Shown piece after piece: positions 44,618-53,537 of a stretch of DNA of 64,000 bases (positions within the stretch are counted from its first letter, which is position 1; every line of letters begins with the position of its first letter). This stretch comes from Aquella oligotrophica (GTDB lineage: Bacteria > Pseudomonadota > Gammaproteobacteria > Burkholderiales > UBA11063), in NCBI RefSeq assembly GCF_002892535.1, contig NZ_CP024847.1:1054001-1118000 (forward strand). Direction: 5' to 3'. Under the pieces are notes generated by a model. That model was given only the letters and a program-made list of their open reading frames with translations, did no database searches and was not told the origin of the DNA. Both the position numbers and the translations under genes were made by a program.

Positions 44618-44851
44618 CTATTTATTCAATTCAAGAGTTTTAATTGCCTGCTCCAACTCATCCAGCTTCATTCGTGTTTGTAATAAAACTTTTTGTTGGA
44701 TATCAAACTCCTCTCTACTTACCAAATCAAGCTTTTCAAAGCTGGCTTGTAATATGGCTTTCAGGTTGCTTTCCAGATCATGGAATGGACTAGCTTTTAT
44801 TGTCTCTGAAATCTGTTTGGTGATTTTTTCCAAAATTTGTTCTTTTAACAT
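44618..44851 (-). CDS. ubiK: Ubiquinone biosynthesis accessory factor UbiK (YqiC-type)
   Basis: Small coiled-coil accessory protein for aerobic ubiquinone biosynthesis. 77 aa; the first half is amphipathic and membrane-binding, and the C-terminal half (SREEFDIQQKVLLQTRMKLDELEQAI) is the trimeric coiled coil typical of YqiC/BMFP proteins. First gene of the minus-strand run to recX; its promoter is at 44903-44931. Confidence 0.9.
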   Translation of the reverse strand: MLKEQILEKITKQISETIKASPFHDLESNLKAILQASFEKLDLVSREEFDIQQKVLLQTRMKLDELEQAIKTLELNK

Positions 44852-44902
44852 ATTTTTACATTTATAGAATTGGTTAGATAAATATTATGCTTAATACACT
44901 GG

Positions 44903-44931
44903 ATTTTACCATGTCTGAGGTATTTGAACAA
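44903..44931 (-). promoter_or_regulatory. Promoter of the ubiK-comM-SPOR-dsbA-pcm-recA-recX run
   Basis: Minus strand: -35 TTGTTC (44926-44931), a 17-bp spacer, -10 TAAAAT (44903-44908), about 50 bp upstream of the ubiK ATG. Confidence 0.6.
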
Positions 44932-44970
44932 TTTTGCTATGCGTTTAATCGGTATTTATAAATGATGTAA

Positions 44971-45000
44971 ATAAAAAAAGCTGCATTTTTATGCAGCTTT
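44971..45000 (-). terminator. Rho-independent terminator of rpsU
   Basis: 10-bp stem AAAGCTGCAT / ATGCAGCTTT (44978-44987 and 44991-45000), followed on the minus strand by a T-rich tract. It separates rpsU from the ubiK promoter. Confidence 0.88.
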
Positions 45001-45006
45001 AATTTT

Positions 45007-45219
45007 TTAGCGACCACGTCTTGGTAACATTTGTGATCTAATTTTCTTATAATGACGTTTTACAGCAGCAGCCATTTTTCTTTTGCGTTCTGTAGTCGGT
45101 TTTTCATAACATTCACGAGAGCGTAATTCGGTTAGGGTACCAGCTTTTTCTACTGATTTTTTAAAACGACGTAATGCTACTTCAAAATTTTCTGTATCAC
45201 GGACTTTAACTTCAGGCAT
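45007..45219 (-). CDS. rpsU: 30S ribosomal protein S21
   Basis: 70 aa, highly basic: [26 protein letters not shown], then an Arg/Lys-rich tail. S21 lies near the anti-Shine-Dalgarno region of 16S rRNA and helps initiation. AAGGAAT precedes the ATG. Transcribed alone from the consensus promoter at 45374-45402, with a leader of about 148 nt, and closed by the terminator at 44971. Confidence 0.97.
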   Translation of the reverse strand: MPEVKVRDTENFEVALRRFKKSVEKAGTLTELRSRECYEKPTTERKRKMAAAVKRHYKKIRSQMLPRRGR

Positions 45220-45300
45220 TTTTATTCCTTAAATTTATGTTTTTATAATTATACTTAATAATGTTTTTTGTTTTTTGTAAAATTTAATCTGGTTTTATTT

Positions 45301-45350
45301 GTCAGATTTTATTTTCTGACCATTGGAAATAAAATCACCCCCTCCGGTGT
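45301..45350 (-). promoter_or_regulatory. rpsU leader with Shine-Dalgarno-like purine run and alternative hairpins
   Basis: On the minus-strand RNA a GGAGGGGG run (plus 45337-45345 region) comes about 120 nt before the rpsU start, where no sizeable frame follows. Just after it, GATTTTATTT/AAATAAAATC (45305-45314 and 45327-45336) can pair, or GTCAGA/TCTGAC (45301-45306 and 45315-45320) can. The two stems exclude each other. Control of S21 synthesis is an inference. Confidence 0.35.
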
Positions 45351-45373
45351 TTGATAATTGATTTTGAGTCGCG

Positions 45374-45402
45374 ATTATATTATACTTTCATCATCTTGTC
45401 AA
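45374..45402 (-). promoter_or_regulatory. Consensus sigma70 promoter of rpsU
   Basis: Minus strand: perfect -35 TTGACA (45397-45402), a 17-bp spacer and perfect -10 TATAAT (45374-45379). This is the best promoter match in the window and fits a ribosomal protein gene. Confidence 0.88.
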
Positions 45403-45503
45403 GCTTAAAATTCAAATGAATGTTTGAATAGGCTAGCAAAGGTGGTATGTATAGTATAATAGTGTACAAAATTAAGAAATCTCGGTTTGTTAAGGAATTA
45501 TTT

Positions 45504-47468
45504 ATGCGCTGGTTGAGGTGGTTAAAATCTTTGATTATTGGTAAGCCATTGGATGCTTTAAACCCTAAGGTTAAAGATCATATTGCTTTAATTGCTGTCA
45601 TTGCTTGGATTGGTCTTGGAGCTGATGGGTTATCTTCTTCTGCATATGGTCCAGAAGAAGCTTATTTGGCATTGGGGACTCATACCGATATTGCAATTTT
45701 TCTCGCTTTTGCTACAGCTTTTACGGTTTTTTTAATTTCTTTTGCCTATAATCAGGTCATTGAACTCTTTCCTTCTGGTGGAGGTGGTTATAAAGTTGCT
45801 ACACATCTTTTGGGGCCAAAAGCTGGGGTAGTATCTGGTTGTGCCTTGATAATTGACTATATTTTGACAATTGCGGTATCCGTAGCTAGTGGTGTTGATG
45901 CTGTATTTAGTTTGCTTCCTACTTGGTGGCTTGAATATAAGATTGAAGTTGAGATTGCGATAATCGTAATGTTAATGGTACTAAACCTACGCGGAATGAA
46001 AGAGTCAATCCGGGTTTTAATTCCATTATTTTTGGGCTTCCTTATTACACATGTGGTGATTATTCTTGTAGGTATTCTTTTTCATGCTAATAGCCTTGGT
46101 GAGATATTACCTAATGCAAGTCATGAAGCAAGTAAAATGTCAGCTTCCATAGGTACTTTTGCTGCCATAGCTATTTTTCTTCGTGCATACTCACTGGGTG
46201 GTGGTACTTATACTGGGCTAGAAGCTGTTTCAAATAACGTTAATATCTTAGCAGAACCACGCGTTCGAACTGGTAAATTTACCATGCTTTATATGGCAGT
46301 ATCACTTTCCTTCACCGCTGGTGGGATTATCGTATTATACTTGCTATGGCATGCTGAGCCGGTATATGGGCAAACGCTTAATGCGGTAGTATTTGATAAA
46401 ATTCTTGCCGAAGTAGGCTTTAATCATCACTGGTTACCTGTAATCCTGTTTTTTGAGGCAGCTTTATTATTTGTTGGTGCTAATACTGGCTTTCTTGGTT
46501 GCCCAGCAGTTATGGCTAATATGGCGGTTGACAAATGGCTACCTCGGCAGTTTCGTGAGCTTTCTGGACGTTTAGTTACGCAAAATGGGGTGTTAATTTC
46601 TGGTATTGCTGCGATAATAATTCTCCTTTGGGCTCGTGGTCGAGTCTCTACCCTAGTTGTTCTATACAGTATTAACGTATTTTTAACATTTTCGCTTTCT
46701 CTACTAGGATTATGCGTTTACTGGATAAAAAGTCGTCGTGAAAAACCAATTTGGTTACGTAAATTTATAGTTGCTGTTATCGGATTCGTTGTTTGTGCAT
46801 CTATTTTGGTTGTAACTACAGTTGAAAAATTTACTGAAGGTGGTTGGTTAACTGTAGTGATTACTGCGTTTACTATTGGAATTTGTTTTTTTGTCCGCGA
46901 TCATTATCGTAAAGTTGGAGCAAAACTTAAAGATGCAGATCATCTATTTGCCTCACACTTTAAATATACTGATTTAGATAATGCCAAATTATTATCTGTT
47001 GAGGATCATCAGCAGAAAACCGCAGTATTTTTTGTAACCAAACACTATGGAGCTGGTTTACATACTTTACTCTGGGTACAAAGAATATTCCCTGGAGTCT
47101 TCAAAAATTTTGTTTTTATCACATCTGGTGAAATTGATTCTGAATCATTTGCCAATGAAGAGATTTTTAAGAAAAAGTATCGTCAGAATTTGAACCGGAT
47201 TATTGATGGTTACCGTTATTTTTGTACCATGCATGATCTGCCTTCAGCTGGGTATTTTAGTTATGGTGTCAATGGGCTAGATGAATTAATCAGCTTATCT
47301 GAACAGATTCAGATTGATTACCCTGATTGCGTATTCTTTGGTGGTAAATTAGTATTTGTCGATGAGAGCTGGTGGACTAGGATATTACATAATAATACTA
47401 TTAACTTGTTACAGCGACAGCTACATTTGCGCGGTATGCAGATGGTTATTTTGCCAATGAAAATTTAG
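45504..47468 (+). CDS. APC-superfamily amino acid permease
   Basis: Secondary transporter of the inner membrane, 654 aa: about 12 hydrophobic helices to residue 460, then a roughly 200-residue soluble C-terminal domain. APC features: GLGADGLSSSAYGPEEAYLALG in helix 1 and LGGGTYTGLEAVSNNVNILAEP in the middle. The long APC group with this GxxSSxYGPE helix resembles potassium/amino-acid transporters of the KimA/KUP-like branch, so the substrate is open. An upstream in-frame ATG exists at 45447, but ATG 45504 has TAAGGAAT as a ribosome-binding site and begins with the family-like MRWLRWLKS. Divergent from rpsU. Confidence 0.85.
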   Translation: MRWLRWLKSLIIGKPLDALNPKVKDHIALIAVIAWIGLGADGLSSSAYGPEEAYLALGTHTDIAIFLAFATAFTVFLISFAYNQVIELFPSGGGGYKVATHLLGPKAGVVSGCALIIDYILTIAVSVASGVDAVFSLLPTWWLEYKIEVEIAIIVMLMVLNLRGMKESIRVLIPLFLGFLITHVVIILVGILFHANSLGEILPNASHEASKMSASIGTFAAIAIFLRAYSLGGGTYTGLEAVSNNVNILAEPRVRTGKFTMLYMAVSLSFTAGGIIVLYLLWHAEPVYGQTLNAVVFDKILAEVGFNHHWLPVILFFEAALLFVGANTGFLGCPAVMANMAVDKWLPRQFRELSGRLVTQNGVLISGIAAIIILLWARGRVSTLVVLYSINVFLTFSLSLLGLCVYWIKSRREKPIWLRKFIVAVIGFVVCASILVVTTVEKFTEGGWLTVVITAFTIGICFFVRDHYRKVGAKLKDADHLFASHFKYTDLDNAKLLSVEDHQQKTAVFFVTKHYGAGLHTLLWVQRIFPGVFKNFVFITSGEIDSESFANEEIFKKKYRQNLNRIIDGYRYFCTMHDLPSAGYFSYGVNGLDELISLSEQIQIDYPDCVFFGGKLVFVDESWWTRILHNNTINLLQRQLHLRGMQMVILPMKI

Positions 47469-47572
47469 ATACCTAAAATACTATTAGATAGATTAAAGTT
47501 ATCTTCTCAATGAATCGGCTATAATATACGCCTTGAATCTTGATGATTTTGATAATTAAGGAATAAGTGAAG

Positions 47573-49291
47573 ATGCGTGCATCAAAGTATTATATTGTTA
47601 CAGCAAAAGAAGCTCCAAGTGAAGCAGAGTTAATCAGTCATAAATTAATGTTACGGGCTGGTTTGATAAAGAGATTATCGAGTGGGATCTATACTTGGCT
47701 ACCGATGGGCTTAAAAATAGTTCGTAAGATTGAACGTGTTGTTCGTGAAGAGATGAATGCAATTGGTTCAATGGAAATGCTGATGCCTGCAGTACAGCCA
47801 GCAGAAATTTGGCAAGAATCAGGACGCTGGGAGTTTTATGGTAAAGAGCTTCTACGCATGAAAGATCGTCATGAGCGCGATTTCTGCCTTGGGCCTACTC
47901 ATGAAGAGGTTGTAACTGATACTATACGTAAAGATGTTAAAAGTTATAAACAGTTACCTTTAAGCGTTTATCAGATTCAAACTAAATTCAGAGACGAAGT
48001 GCGTCCGCGCTTTGGTGTAATGCGTGCGCGAGAATTTGTCATGAAAGATGCTTATTCTTTTCATGCTGACTATGACTCGTTAGTAGTTCATTATAATCAA
48101 ATGTACCAAGCTTATTGCAATGTTTTTAATCGTCTTGGACTTAAATTTAGACCCGTTGCTGCAGATACTGGATCAATTGGTGGAACGGGTTCACATGAGT
48201 TTCAGGTACTTGCTGATAGTGGCGAAGATATTGTTGTTTATAGTGATGAGTGTGATTACGCGGCTAATCTTGAACTTGCTGAGAGCTTGCCTAGTCGTAG
48301 TGAGCGTCCACAAAGCAAAGCTTCAATGCTGAAAGTCGCAACTCCAACCCAGAAAACTTGTGAAGAAGTCACCGAGATGCTTGGAGTTGATCTGGCTACT
48401 TCAGTTAAATCGTTAGTATTTCTTGGGGTAGATAATAAGCCGGTATTATTATTGATTCGTGGTGATGATACGCTTAATGAAATTAAAGCTGGTAAATTAA
48501 AGCAGTTAAAAGAGCCACTTGAATTTGCAAGTCAGGAAATGATCAAAGAAGCCTTTAATTGTCAGCCAGGATTTATTGGACCAGTTGGTTTTGATGGCGT
48601 AGTAATTGCAGATCGTGAAGTTGGCTTATTAGCTGATTTTGTGTGTGGTGCGAATGAAGATGGCTATCACCTAACTGGCGTTAATTTCGGAGTTGATTGT
48701 AAAGAACCTCTGATTGCTGATATCCGAAATGTACGTGAAGGTGATCCTACTCCGGATGGTAAAGGTAAGATCAAGTTATGTCGCGGTATTGAAGTTGGTC
48801 ATGTTTTTCAGTTGCGTACCAAATATTCAGAAGCAATGAATGTGACTTATCTAGATCAAAATGGTAAATCTCAGTTAATGGAGATGGGCTGCTATGGTAT
48901 CGGAGTTACCCGTATTCTTGGTGCATCAATTGAACAGAATAATGATGAGAGTGGAATTGTTTTCCCATTAAATATGGCTCCATTTGAATTGATTATCACT
49001 CCGGCAAATTACAACAAAAGTGAAGTGGTACGCCTAGAAGCTGATCGGCTTTATGATAAATTTAAGGCAGCGGGAATCGACGTTATCCTCGATGATCGTA
49101 ACGAGCGAATCGGATTTTTACTTGCTGATAGTGAATTACTTGGCATTCCATACCGGGTAGTTGTTGGTGAGAAAACTCTTCTCGAAGGTAAAGTTGAATT
49201 ATATAATCGTAAAACTAGAGAAACCGAATTGGTGGAACTAGATATGATTGTTCAAAATCTTGTAAGACAAATTGAGAATGAACGTAGCTAA
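47573..49291 (+). CDS. proS: Prolyl-tRNA synthetase, bacterial (YbaK-insert) type
   Basis: Charges tRNA-Pro and edits mischarged Ala-tRNA-Pro. 572 aa. Class II motif 1 near SGIYTWLPMGLKIVRKIE, motif 2 FRDEVRPRFGVMRAREFVMKDAYSFH, and an editing YbaK-like domain at about 225-385 (KSLVFLGVDNKPVLLLIRGDDTLNE). The motif 3 region is CYGIGVTRILGA, and a C-terminal anticodon-binding domain follows. GTG 47567 is in frame, but ATG 47573 after TAAGGAATAA is preferred. TATAAT at 47520-47525 is a candidate -10. The end overlaps the transglycosylase gene by 14 bp. Confidence 0.97.
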   Translation: MRASKYYIVTAKEAPSEAELISHKLMLRAGLIKRLSSGIYTWLPMGLKIVRKIERVVREEMNAIGSMEMLMPAVQPAEIWQESGRWEFYGKELLRMKDRHERDFCLGPTHEEVVTDTIRKDVKSYKQLPLSVYQIQTKFRDEVRPRFGVMRAREFVMKDAYSFHADYDSLVVHYNQMYQAYCNVFNRLGLKFRPVAADTGSIGGTGSHEFQVLADSGEDIVVYSDECDYAANLELAESLPSRSERPQSKASMLKVATPTQKTCEEVTEMLGVDLATSVKSLVFLGVDNKPVLLLIRGDDTLNEIKAGKLKQLKEPLEFASQEMIKEAFNCQPGFIGPVGFDGVVIADREVGLLADFVCGANEDGYHLTGVNFGVDCKEPLIADIRNVREGDPTPDGKGKIKLCRGIEVGHVFQLRTKYSEAMNVTYLDQNGKSQLMEMGCYGIGVTRILGASIEQNNDESGIVFPLNMAPFELIITPANYNKSEVVRLEADRLYDKFKAAGIDVILDDRNERIGFLLADSELLGIPYRVVVGEKTLLEGKVELYNRKTRETELVELDMIVQNLVRQIENERS

Positions 49292-49922
49292 ACTAGTCAT
49301 GGCGCTTATTTCAGGCGCCTTTTTTTATCAAAATGTTTATGCGGGAAATCAGCAGGAAGAGAAGCTTTCGGCTGATGTTCAGGCCAGTCTGCATTCGTCA
49401 ATAATTAATCCAATTCAGCCACGACTGATTTTTCCAAGCCAAGAACAGGCTGATGCATGGCTAAGTGATATGTCAAATCGGCTAAAAAAATGGGTTCCGG
49501 ATGATTTTATGCGTAATCGCTTATTAACCATCATTCAGTACGAATCTGTTAGGGCAGGGCTTGACCCGCAGCTAGTATTAAGTGTTATTACCGTTGAAAG
49601 CCGCTTTAACAAATATGCAATATCTAGTGCTGGAGCAATGGGAATAATGCAGGTCATGCCTTTTTGGGTGCGACAAATTGGTGCTAGTGGGCAAGATTTA
49701 TTGCAGGTGCAGACGAATATTCGCTTTGGTTGTACGATTTTACGGCATTATATGCAGCTTGAGCATGGGGATGTTTATTATGCTCTTGGGCGCTATAATG
49801 GAAGCCGTGGGCAAGCAACTTATCCAAACCTTGTTTTTTCTGCCTATCAAAAATACTGGCAACCTGCTGCCGTCATGACTCTTAGTAAAAGTGGCGAAGT
49901 CAAATATATTAGTTACAACTAA
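49278..49922 (+). CDS. Lytic transglycosylase, SLT domain
   Basis: Cleaves peptidoglycan glycan strands in the periplasm. 214 aa from ATG 49278, with a signal peptide (MNVAKLVMALISGAFFYQNVYA). The soluble lytic transglycosylase fold has catalytic Glu in VESRFNKYA, then SSAGAMGIMQVMPFW and ALGRYNGSRG. The size and single domain are like the family 1 enzymes related to MltC/Slt. It overlaps proS by 14 bp and is likely translated from the same messenger. Confidence 0.92.
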   Translation: MNVAKLVMALISGAFFYQNVYAGNQQEEKLSADVQASLHSSIINPIQPRLIFPSQEQADAWLSDMSNRLKKWVPDDFMRNRLLTIIQYESVRAGLDPQLVLSVITVESRFNKYAISSAGAMGIMQVMPFWVRQIGASGQDLLQVQTNIRFGCTILRHYMQLEHGDVYYALGRYNGSRGQATYPNLVFSAYQKYWQPAAVMTLSKSGEVKYISYN

Positions 49923-49971
49923 CTCTAGTCTCAAATAGCTTAAATAACACAGTAAGTTGGCTCTAATTATT

Positions 49972-51084
49972 TTATTGACCAAATAGCAATAGCAATAAAC
50001 TGCTAATTGGTAAGAAAATTGCTAAGCCAGCTAGATTATATTTAATATAGGTTTGAATATAGTTGCCGGAATAAAGCGGGAAATTACGCAAATATATCCG
50101 GTAACTAATCAGGCTAGCCATTGATGCTATCATCGTGCCCATCCCACCAATATTAACTCCCCAAATTAATGCCATTTTTGCGCTGGTAAATGGTGACAGC
50201 ATAATCGCAGTAGGGACATTGCTAATAAACTGGCTTAAAATAGTTGCAGTCCAGAATGTCATCATCGATCCTTTCAAGAATAATTGCAGATATTCCACGA
50301 CCTCCGGGATATGTGAGATATTACCAATTACAATAAAAAATAGAATAAAAGTAATTAATAAAGAATAATCAACTTCTCTGATAATTTTAGGAACAGTAAT
50401 GAGTGATATTGCAATTATAAGTAGAGTAATATTTCGGTAATCAAAAACTCGTCCAACACTTAATAAAATTGCTACAAACATAAAAATGAAGAGAATAACA
50501 ATTAATGGTCGTTTTAGCCGTGGATTTTCTAAGTCTAGTTTAAATGGTGTAATTTCAATCTGCCGAGTAAGCCACCACAAAAGAGTTGTAGCCAGAAGCT
50601 GAAGAATCATCATTTGCCCAAGAAATGTCCACCACGAGTAGTGATAATAGGCATAGAGGAATAGATTTTGCGGGTTACCAAGCGGTGTAAAGCTACTACC
50701 CAGATTAGCTGCTATGGTTTGTAGGACGATTATTCGGATGGTGTTTATATTTATTTTTAGACTGATTAATAGTGTTATAGGTACAAATGTTATCAGAGCA
50801 ACATCATTGGTAATAAACATGGCACTGATAGCTGATAGAAGTAGCATTATTCTGGTGAGATTCTTTTCATTACTCGCAAGATTTAGGATTTTTACGGCAA
50901 TTAAGTCAAGTAATTTATAGCGCTGAAAAACTGCAACAACTATCATCAGATTAAATAGTAGGGCAATAACCTGCCAGTTTATATAATCAGCTTTAGGTAA
51001 GCCCCAGAACGAGGATATCAGCGCAGCAATTAGTAATATGCTGGTTAGTAGATTGTTTTTGGTGATTTTCCAGATATATTCCAT
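49972..51084 (-). CDS. Ion transporter-superfamily permease (ArsB/NhaD/SLC13-like)
   Basis: Polytopic membrane protein of 370 aa with about 10-11 helices. Family marks: NLMIVVAVFQRYKLLDLIAVKIL near residue 45, FITNDVALITFVPITLL around residue 90, and the GSSFTPLGNPQNLFLYAYY segment around residue 130, which is characteristic of ArsB/SLC13-type carriers. The C-terminal repeat has SQFISNVPTAIMLSPF. It is somewhat shorter than ArsB (about 425 aa). The substrate (anion, arsenite or sodium) cannot be set. Single gene, divergent from the SDR gene. Confidence 0.85.
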   Translation of the reverse strand: MEYIWKITKNNLLTSILLIAALISSFWGLPKADYINWQVIALLFNLMIVVAVFQRYKLLDLIAVKILNLASNEKNLTRIMLLLSAISAMFITNDVALITFVPITLLISLKININTIRIIVLQTIAANLGSSFTPLGNPQNLFLYAYYHYSWWTFLGQMMILQLLATTLLWWLTRQIEITPFKLDLENPRLKRPLIVILFIFMFVAILLSVGRVFDYRNITLLIIAISLITVPKIIREVDYSLLITFILFFIVIGNISHIPEVVEYLQLFLKGSMMTFWTATILSQFISNVPTAIMLSPFTSAKMALIWGVNIGGMGTMIASMASLISYRIYLRNFPLYSGNYIQTYIKYNLAGLAIFLPISSLLLLLFGQ

Positions 51085-51174
51085 TTTTGTATTTCAAAAA
51101 TATGCTTCATTTGTGGATTAAGTGTTAAGTTTGAAGATTATTATACAGCTTTAGTCAGATAGTTTTTATAAAAT

Positions 51175-51204
51175 TTGACTAGTATATAAAATCTATATTA
51201 TAAT
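51175..51204 (+). promoter_or_regulatory. Promoter of the SDR-TrmB operon
   Basis: -35 TTGACT (51175-51180), an 18-bp spacer, consensus -10 TATAAT (51199-51204). The operator dyad begins 2 bp downstream and should cover the transcription start. Confidence 0.68.
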
Positions 51205-51205
51205 A

Positions 51206-51230
51206 ATGGTAGTACAAAATATACTACTAT
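51206..51230. promoter_or_regulatory. 25-bp operator dyad at the SDR-TrmB transcription start
   Basis: Arms ATGGTAGTA and TACTACTAT (8 of 9 positions symmetric) around a 7-bp centre, placed immediately after the -10 element. This is a typical repressor position. The TrmB-like regulator encoded second in the operon is the obvious candidate (inference). Confidence 0.62.
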
Positions 51231-51250
51231 AATTTATGCAAGGAAAAAGA

Positions 51251-51973
51251 ATGAAAAAATTAGTTGTTATTACTGGTGCTAGTTCAGGAATTGGTAAAGC
51301 TACCGCAATTCGCATGTCAGAGGCTGGGCATCCACTATTACTTTTGGCTAGAAGAATTGAGAATCTTGAAGCCTTAAATTTACCTAACATGCTATGTCGT
51401 AAGGTTGATGTAACAGATTTAAATTCGTTTCAAGCAGCAGTTGATGAAGCTGAGAAAATTTATGGTCCAGCAGATTTACTAATTAATAATGCTGGTGTTA
51501 TGCTACTTGGCAATATTGCCACCCAAGATAGTACAGAATGGCAGCAAATGCTAAACATAAACGTAATGGGTGTTTTGAATGGTGTTAAAACAGTTCTTGG
51601 TAAGATGATTGCTAGGAATGAAGGGACAATCATTAATCTATCTTCAATCGCAGGTAGAAAAACCTTCCCGGATCATGCTGCTTACTGTGCGAGTAAATTT
51701 GCCGTTCATGCCCTTACTGAAAATATCCGTGGTGAAGTAGCTGGACATAATGTAAGAATGACGGTTATTGCACCGGGTGTAGTTGAGACTGAGCTTCTTT
51801 CACATACAACGGATAGTACAATTGTTGATAATTATAAAAATTGGAAAGCTAGTACCATCAAACAAGGGCTTAACCCGGATGATATTGCTCGCGCGATTGA
51901 ATATGCATATAGTCAGCCGCAAAATGTTTGCATCCGTGAAATTGTGATTGCTGATACTAGGCAGGATGCATAA
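51251..51973 (+). CDS. Short-chain dehydrogenase/reductase
   Basis: Classical NAD(P)-dependent SDR, 240 aa. Cofactor motif TGASSGIG near residue 10, NNAG at NNAGVML, catalytic Ser in NLSSIAG and the Y-x3-K pair in YCASK. It is most like the YdfG/3-hydroxy acid dehydrogenase group, but the substrate is unknown. Frame start ATG 51236 is possible, but ATG 51251 follows AAGGAAAAAG and is preferred. The next gene, a TrmB-like regulator, starts at the base after this stop. Confidence 0.93.
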   Translation: MKKLVVITGASSGIGKATAIRMSEAGHPLLLLARRIENLEALNLPNMLCRKVDVTDLNSFQAAVDEAEKIYGPADLLINNAGVMLLGNIATQDSTEWQQMLNINVMGVLNGVKTVLGKMIARNEGTIINLSSIAGRKTFPDHAAYCASKFAVHALTENIRGEVAGHNVRMTVIAPGVVETELLSHTTDSTIVDNYKNWKASTIKQGLNPDDIARAIEYAYSQPQNVCIREIVIADTRQDA

Positions 51974-52762
51974 GTGCAAGCTCTCCTAGCTAGTCTTGAA
52001 AAACTTGGCTTAGCCAAAAGTGAGGCACTGGTTTATATTGATATTCTCCAGAATCCGGTTAGTAATGGTTCACAGATTACGAGCCGGATTAACATTCCTA
52101 AGCCTTCAGTGTATCTGGCTTTGGATAAGCTTTACCAAAAGGGGATTATTAATCTTATCCCGGGTAAATCTAAACAATATATTGCCCAAGATCCAGTAGT
52201 TGCACTTGAGCAGCTGCGGAAAGATTATAATGCGAGTATTGACAACACCTTACAAGAGATAAAAAATCTTAATCATCGTCAGAGTTATGATGAATTTATC
52301 CATGTTCAAGGTTATACTAATTTTAGTACGCAATTGTTAGCAATGATCAATAATAGCCAAAAAGAGTTATACTTACATGGAAATCTTGATTTAAATCTGT
52401 TTAGAACCGAGCTGGAAAAGGCTTCTAGTCGGGGGGTGCGGATTATAAATTATTCTTTTGGTGCTAAGTATGATTACTCATTTTTGAGTGAGAATTTTCA
52501 TGATGATAAGCTCACAAGTGATAACTTTCGCTTACTAATGGTAGCAGATTATCAGGAGTGTTTGATGGCAGAGGGGGCTTCTAATCAGGATTACTTAGCG
52601 ATTTATACCCGGAATATGTTTCAAGTTGGCTTGATTGCTGAAAATATCCACAATGCAATTTATTGGCTTAAACTCTATCAACAAAACCCCGGCTTTACTT
52701 ATCCGTGCCGGCTGGAAACTTTGGCAGAAAAAGATATTCATCCAAGTGGCTATGTAATTTAA
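51974..52762 (+). CDS. TrmB-family transcriptional regulator
   Basis: 262 aa. N-terminal winged helix (LEKLGLAKSEALVYIDILQNP, then GSQITSRINIPKPSVYLALDKLYQKGII) typical of the TrmB sugar-sensing family. The C-terminal two thirds is a PLD-like effector domain as in TrmB proteins. The GTG start touches the SDR stop codon, with AGGA inside the SDR end as ribosome-binding site. Translational coupling and the operator at 51206 suggest autoregulation of the pair. A strong terminator follows. Confidence 0.85.
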   Translation: MQALLASLEKLGLAKSEALVYIDILQNPVSNGSQITSRINIPKPSVYLALDKLYQKGIINLIPGKSKQYIAQDPVVALEQLRKDYNASIDNTLQEIKNLNHRQSYDEFIHVQGYTNFSTQLLAMINNSQKELYLHGNLDLNLFRTELEKASSRGVRIINYSFGAKYDYSFLSENFHDDKLTSDNFRLLMVADYQECLMAEGASNQDYLAIYTRNMFQVGLIAENIHNAIYWLKLYQQNPGFTYPCRLETLAEKDIHPSGYVI

Positions 52763-52775
52763 GCTATAGTAATAA

Positions 52776-52803
52776 AAAAACGACTTAGTTCTAAGTCGTT
52801 TTT
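52776..52803. terminator. Bidirectional terminator between the TrmB gene and hisA
   Basis: 13-bp arms AAAAACGACTTAG / CTAAGTCGTTTTT with a 2-nt centre and A/T tails on both sides. It serves the two convergent operons. Confidence 0.9.
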
Positions 52804-52808
52804 AGCAT

Positions 52809-53537
52809 TTACTTAGCAGCCGCTAAAGCTTCGGTGAGCGTAAATTGATTTTCATATAATGCCTTACCAACTACAACTCCGTGAACATCTAGTTGCCTCA
52901 AATCAGTAATATCAGCAAGTTTGCCAACTCCACCAGATGCAATTAGCGATAGCTCTGGATAATGATTCTGGATTTGACGATAAAGAGCAATGCTAGGTCC
53001 GGCTAAAGTTCCATCTACGCCGACATCGGTACATAAGACATATTTTGCACTAGGATAATTGTCTAGAATATCATAGACACTGAAATGGCTTTCCTGTTGC
53101 CAGCCATGAGTGCGTACTTTTGGGATACCGTTTGTATCAAGAGCGCAATCTAGAGCTAGGACTATCCTATCTGCACCATAATCATTTATCCATTGATTAA
53201 CTAGTTCTGGTTTAGTAACACACACACTACCAACTACAGCACGGCTAACACCGGCTGAAAATAATTTTTCAATATCTGAAGTATCACGGATTCCGCCACC
53301 AACTTCTATTTTTAGCGAAGTTTTGGATACTAGCTCACGAATTAGGTCTAGTTGCATGAATTGACCAGCTTTGGCTCCATCCAAATCAACCATATGAACC
53401 CATTCACTACCAGCACTAGCAAATTCTTCTAGCATCGCAAGCGGGTTATCGTTGTATACCTTGGTGGTTGCAAAATCGCCCTTATATAATCGCACACATT
53501 TACCATCGCGTAAGTCAATTGCCGGATAAATTACCAT
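52809..53537 (-). CDS. hisA: ProFAR isomerase HisA, histidine biosynthesis
   Basis: TIM-barrel isomerase of the fourth step of histidine synthesis. 242 aa. First-strand Asp in IYPAIDLRDGKCVRLYKGDF, phosphate loops VEVGGGIRD and IASGGVGKL, and the second catalytic Asp in CTDVGVDGTL. It overlaps the end of hisH by 23 bp. Unlike the usual his operon, hisF and hisI are not adjacent in the window. Confidence 0.97.
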   Translation of the reverse strand: MVIYPAIDLRDGKCVRLYKGDFATTKVYNDNPLAMLEEFASAGSEWVHMVDLDGAKAGQFMQLDLIRELVSKTSLKIEVGGGIRDTSDIEKLFSAGVSRAVVGSVCVTKPELVNQWINDYGADRIVLALDCALDTNGIPKVRTHGWQQESHFSVYDILDNYPSAKYVLCTDVGVDGTLAGPSIALYRQIQNHYPELSLIASGGVGKLADITDLRQLDVHGVVVGKALYENQFTLTEALAAAK

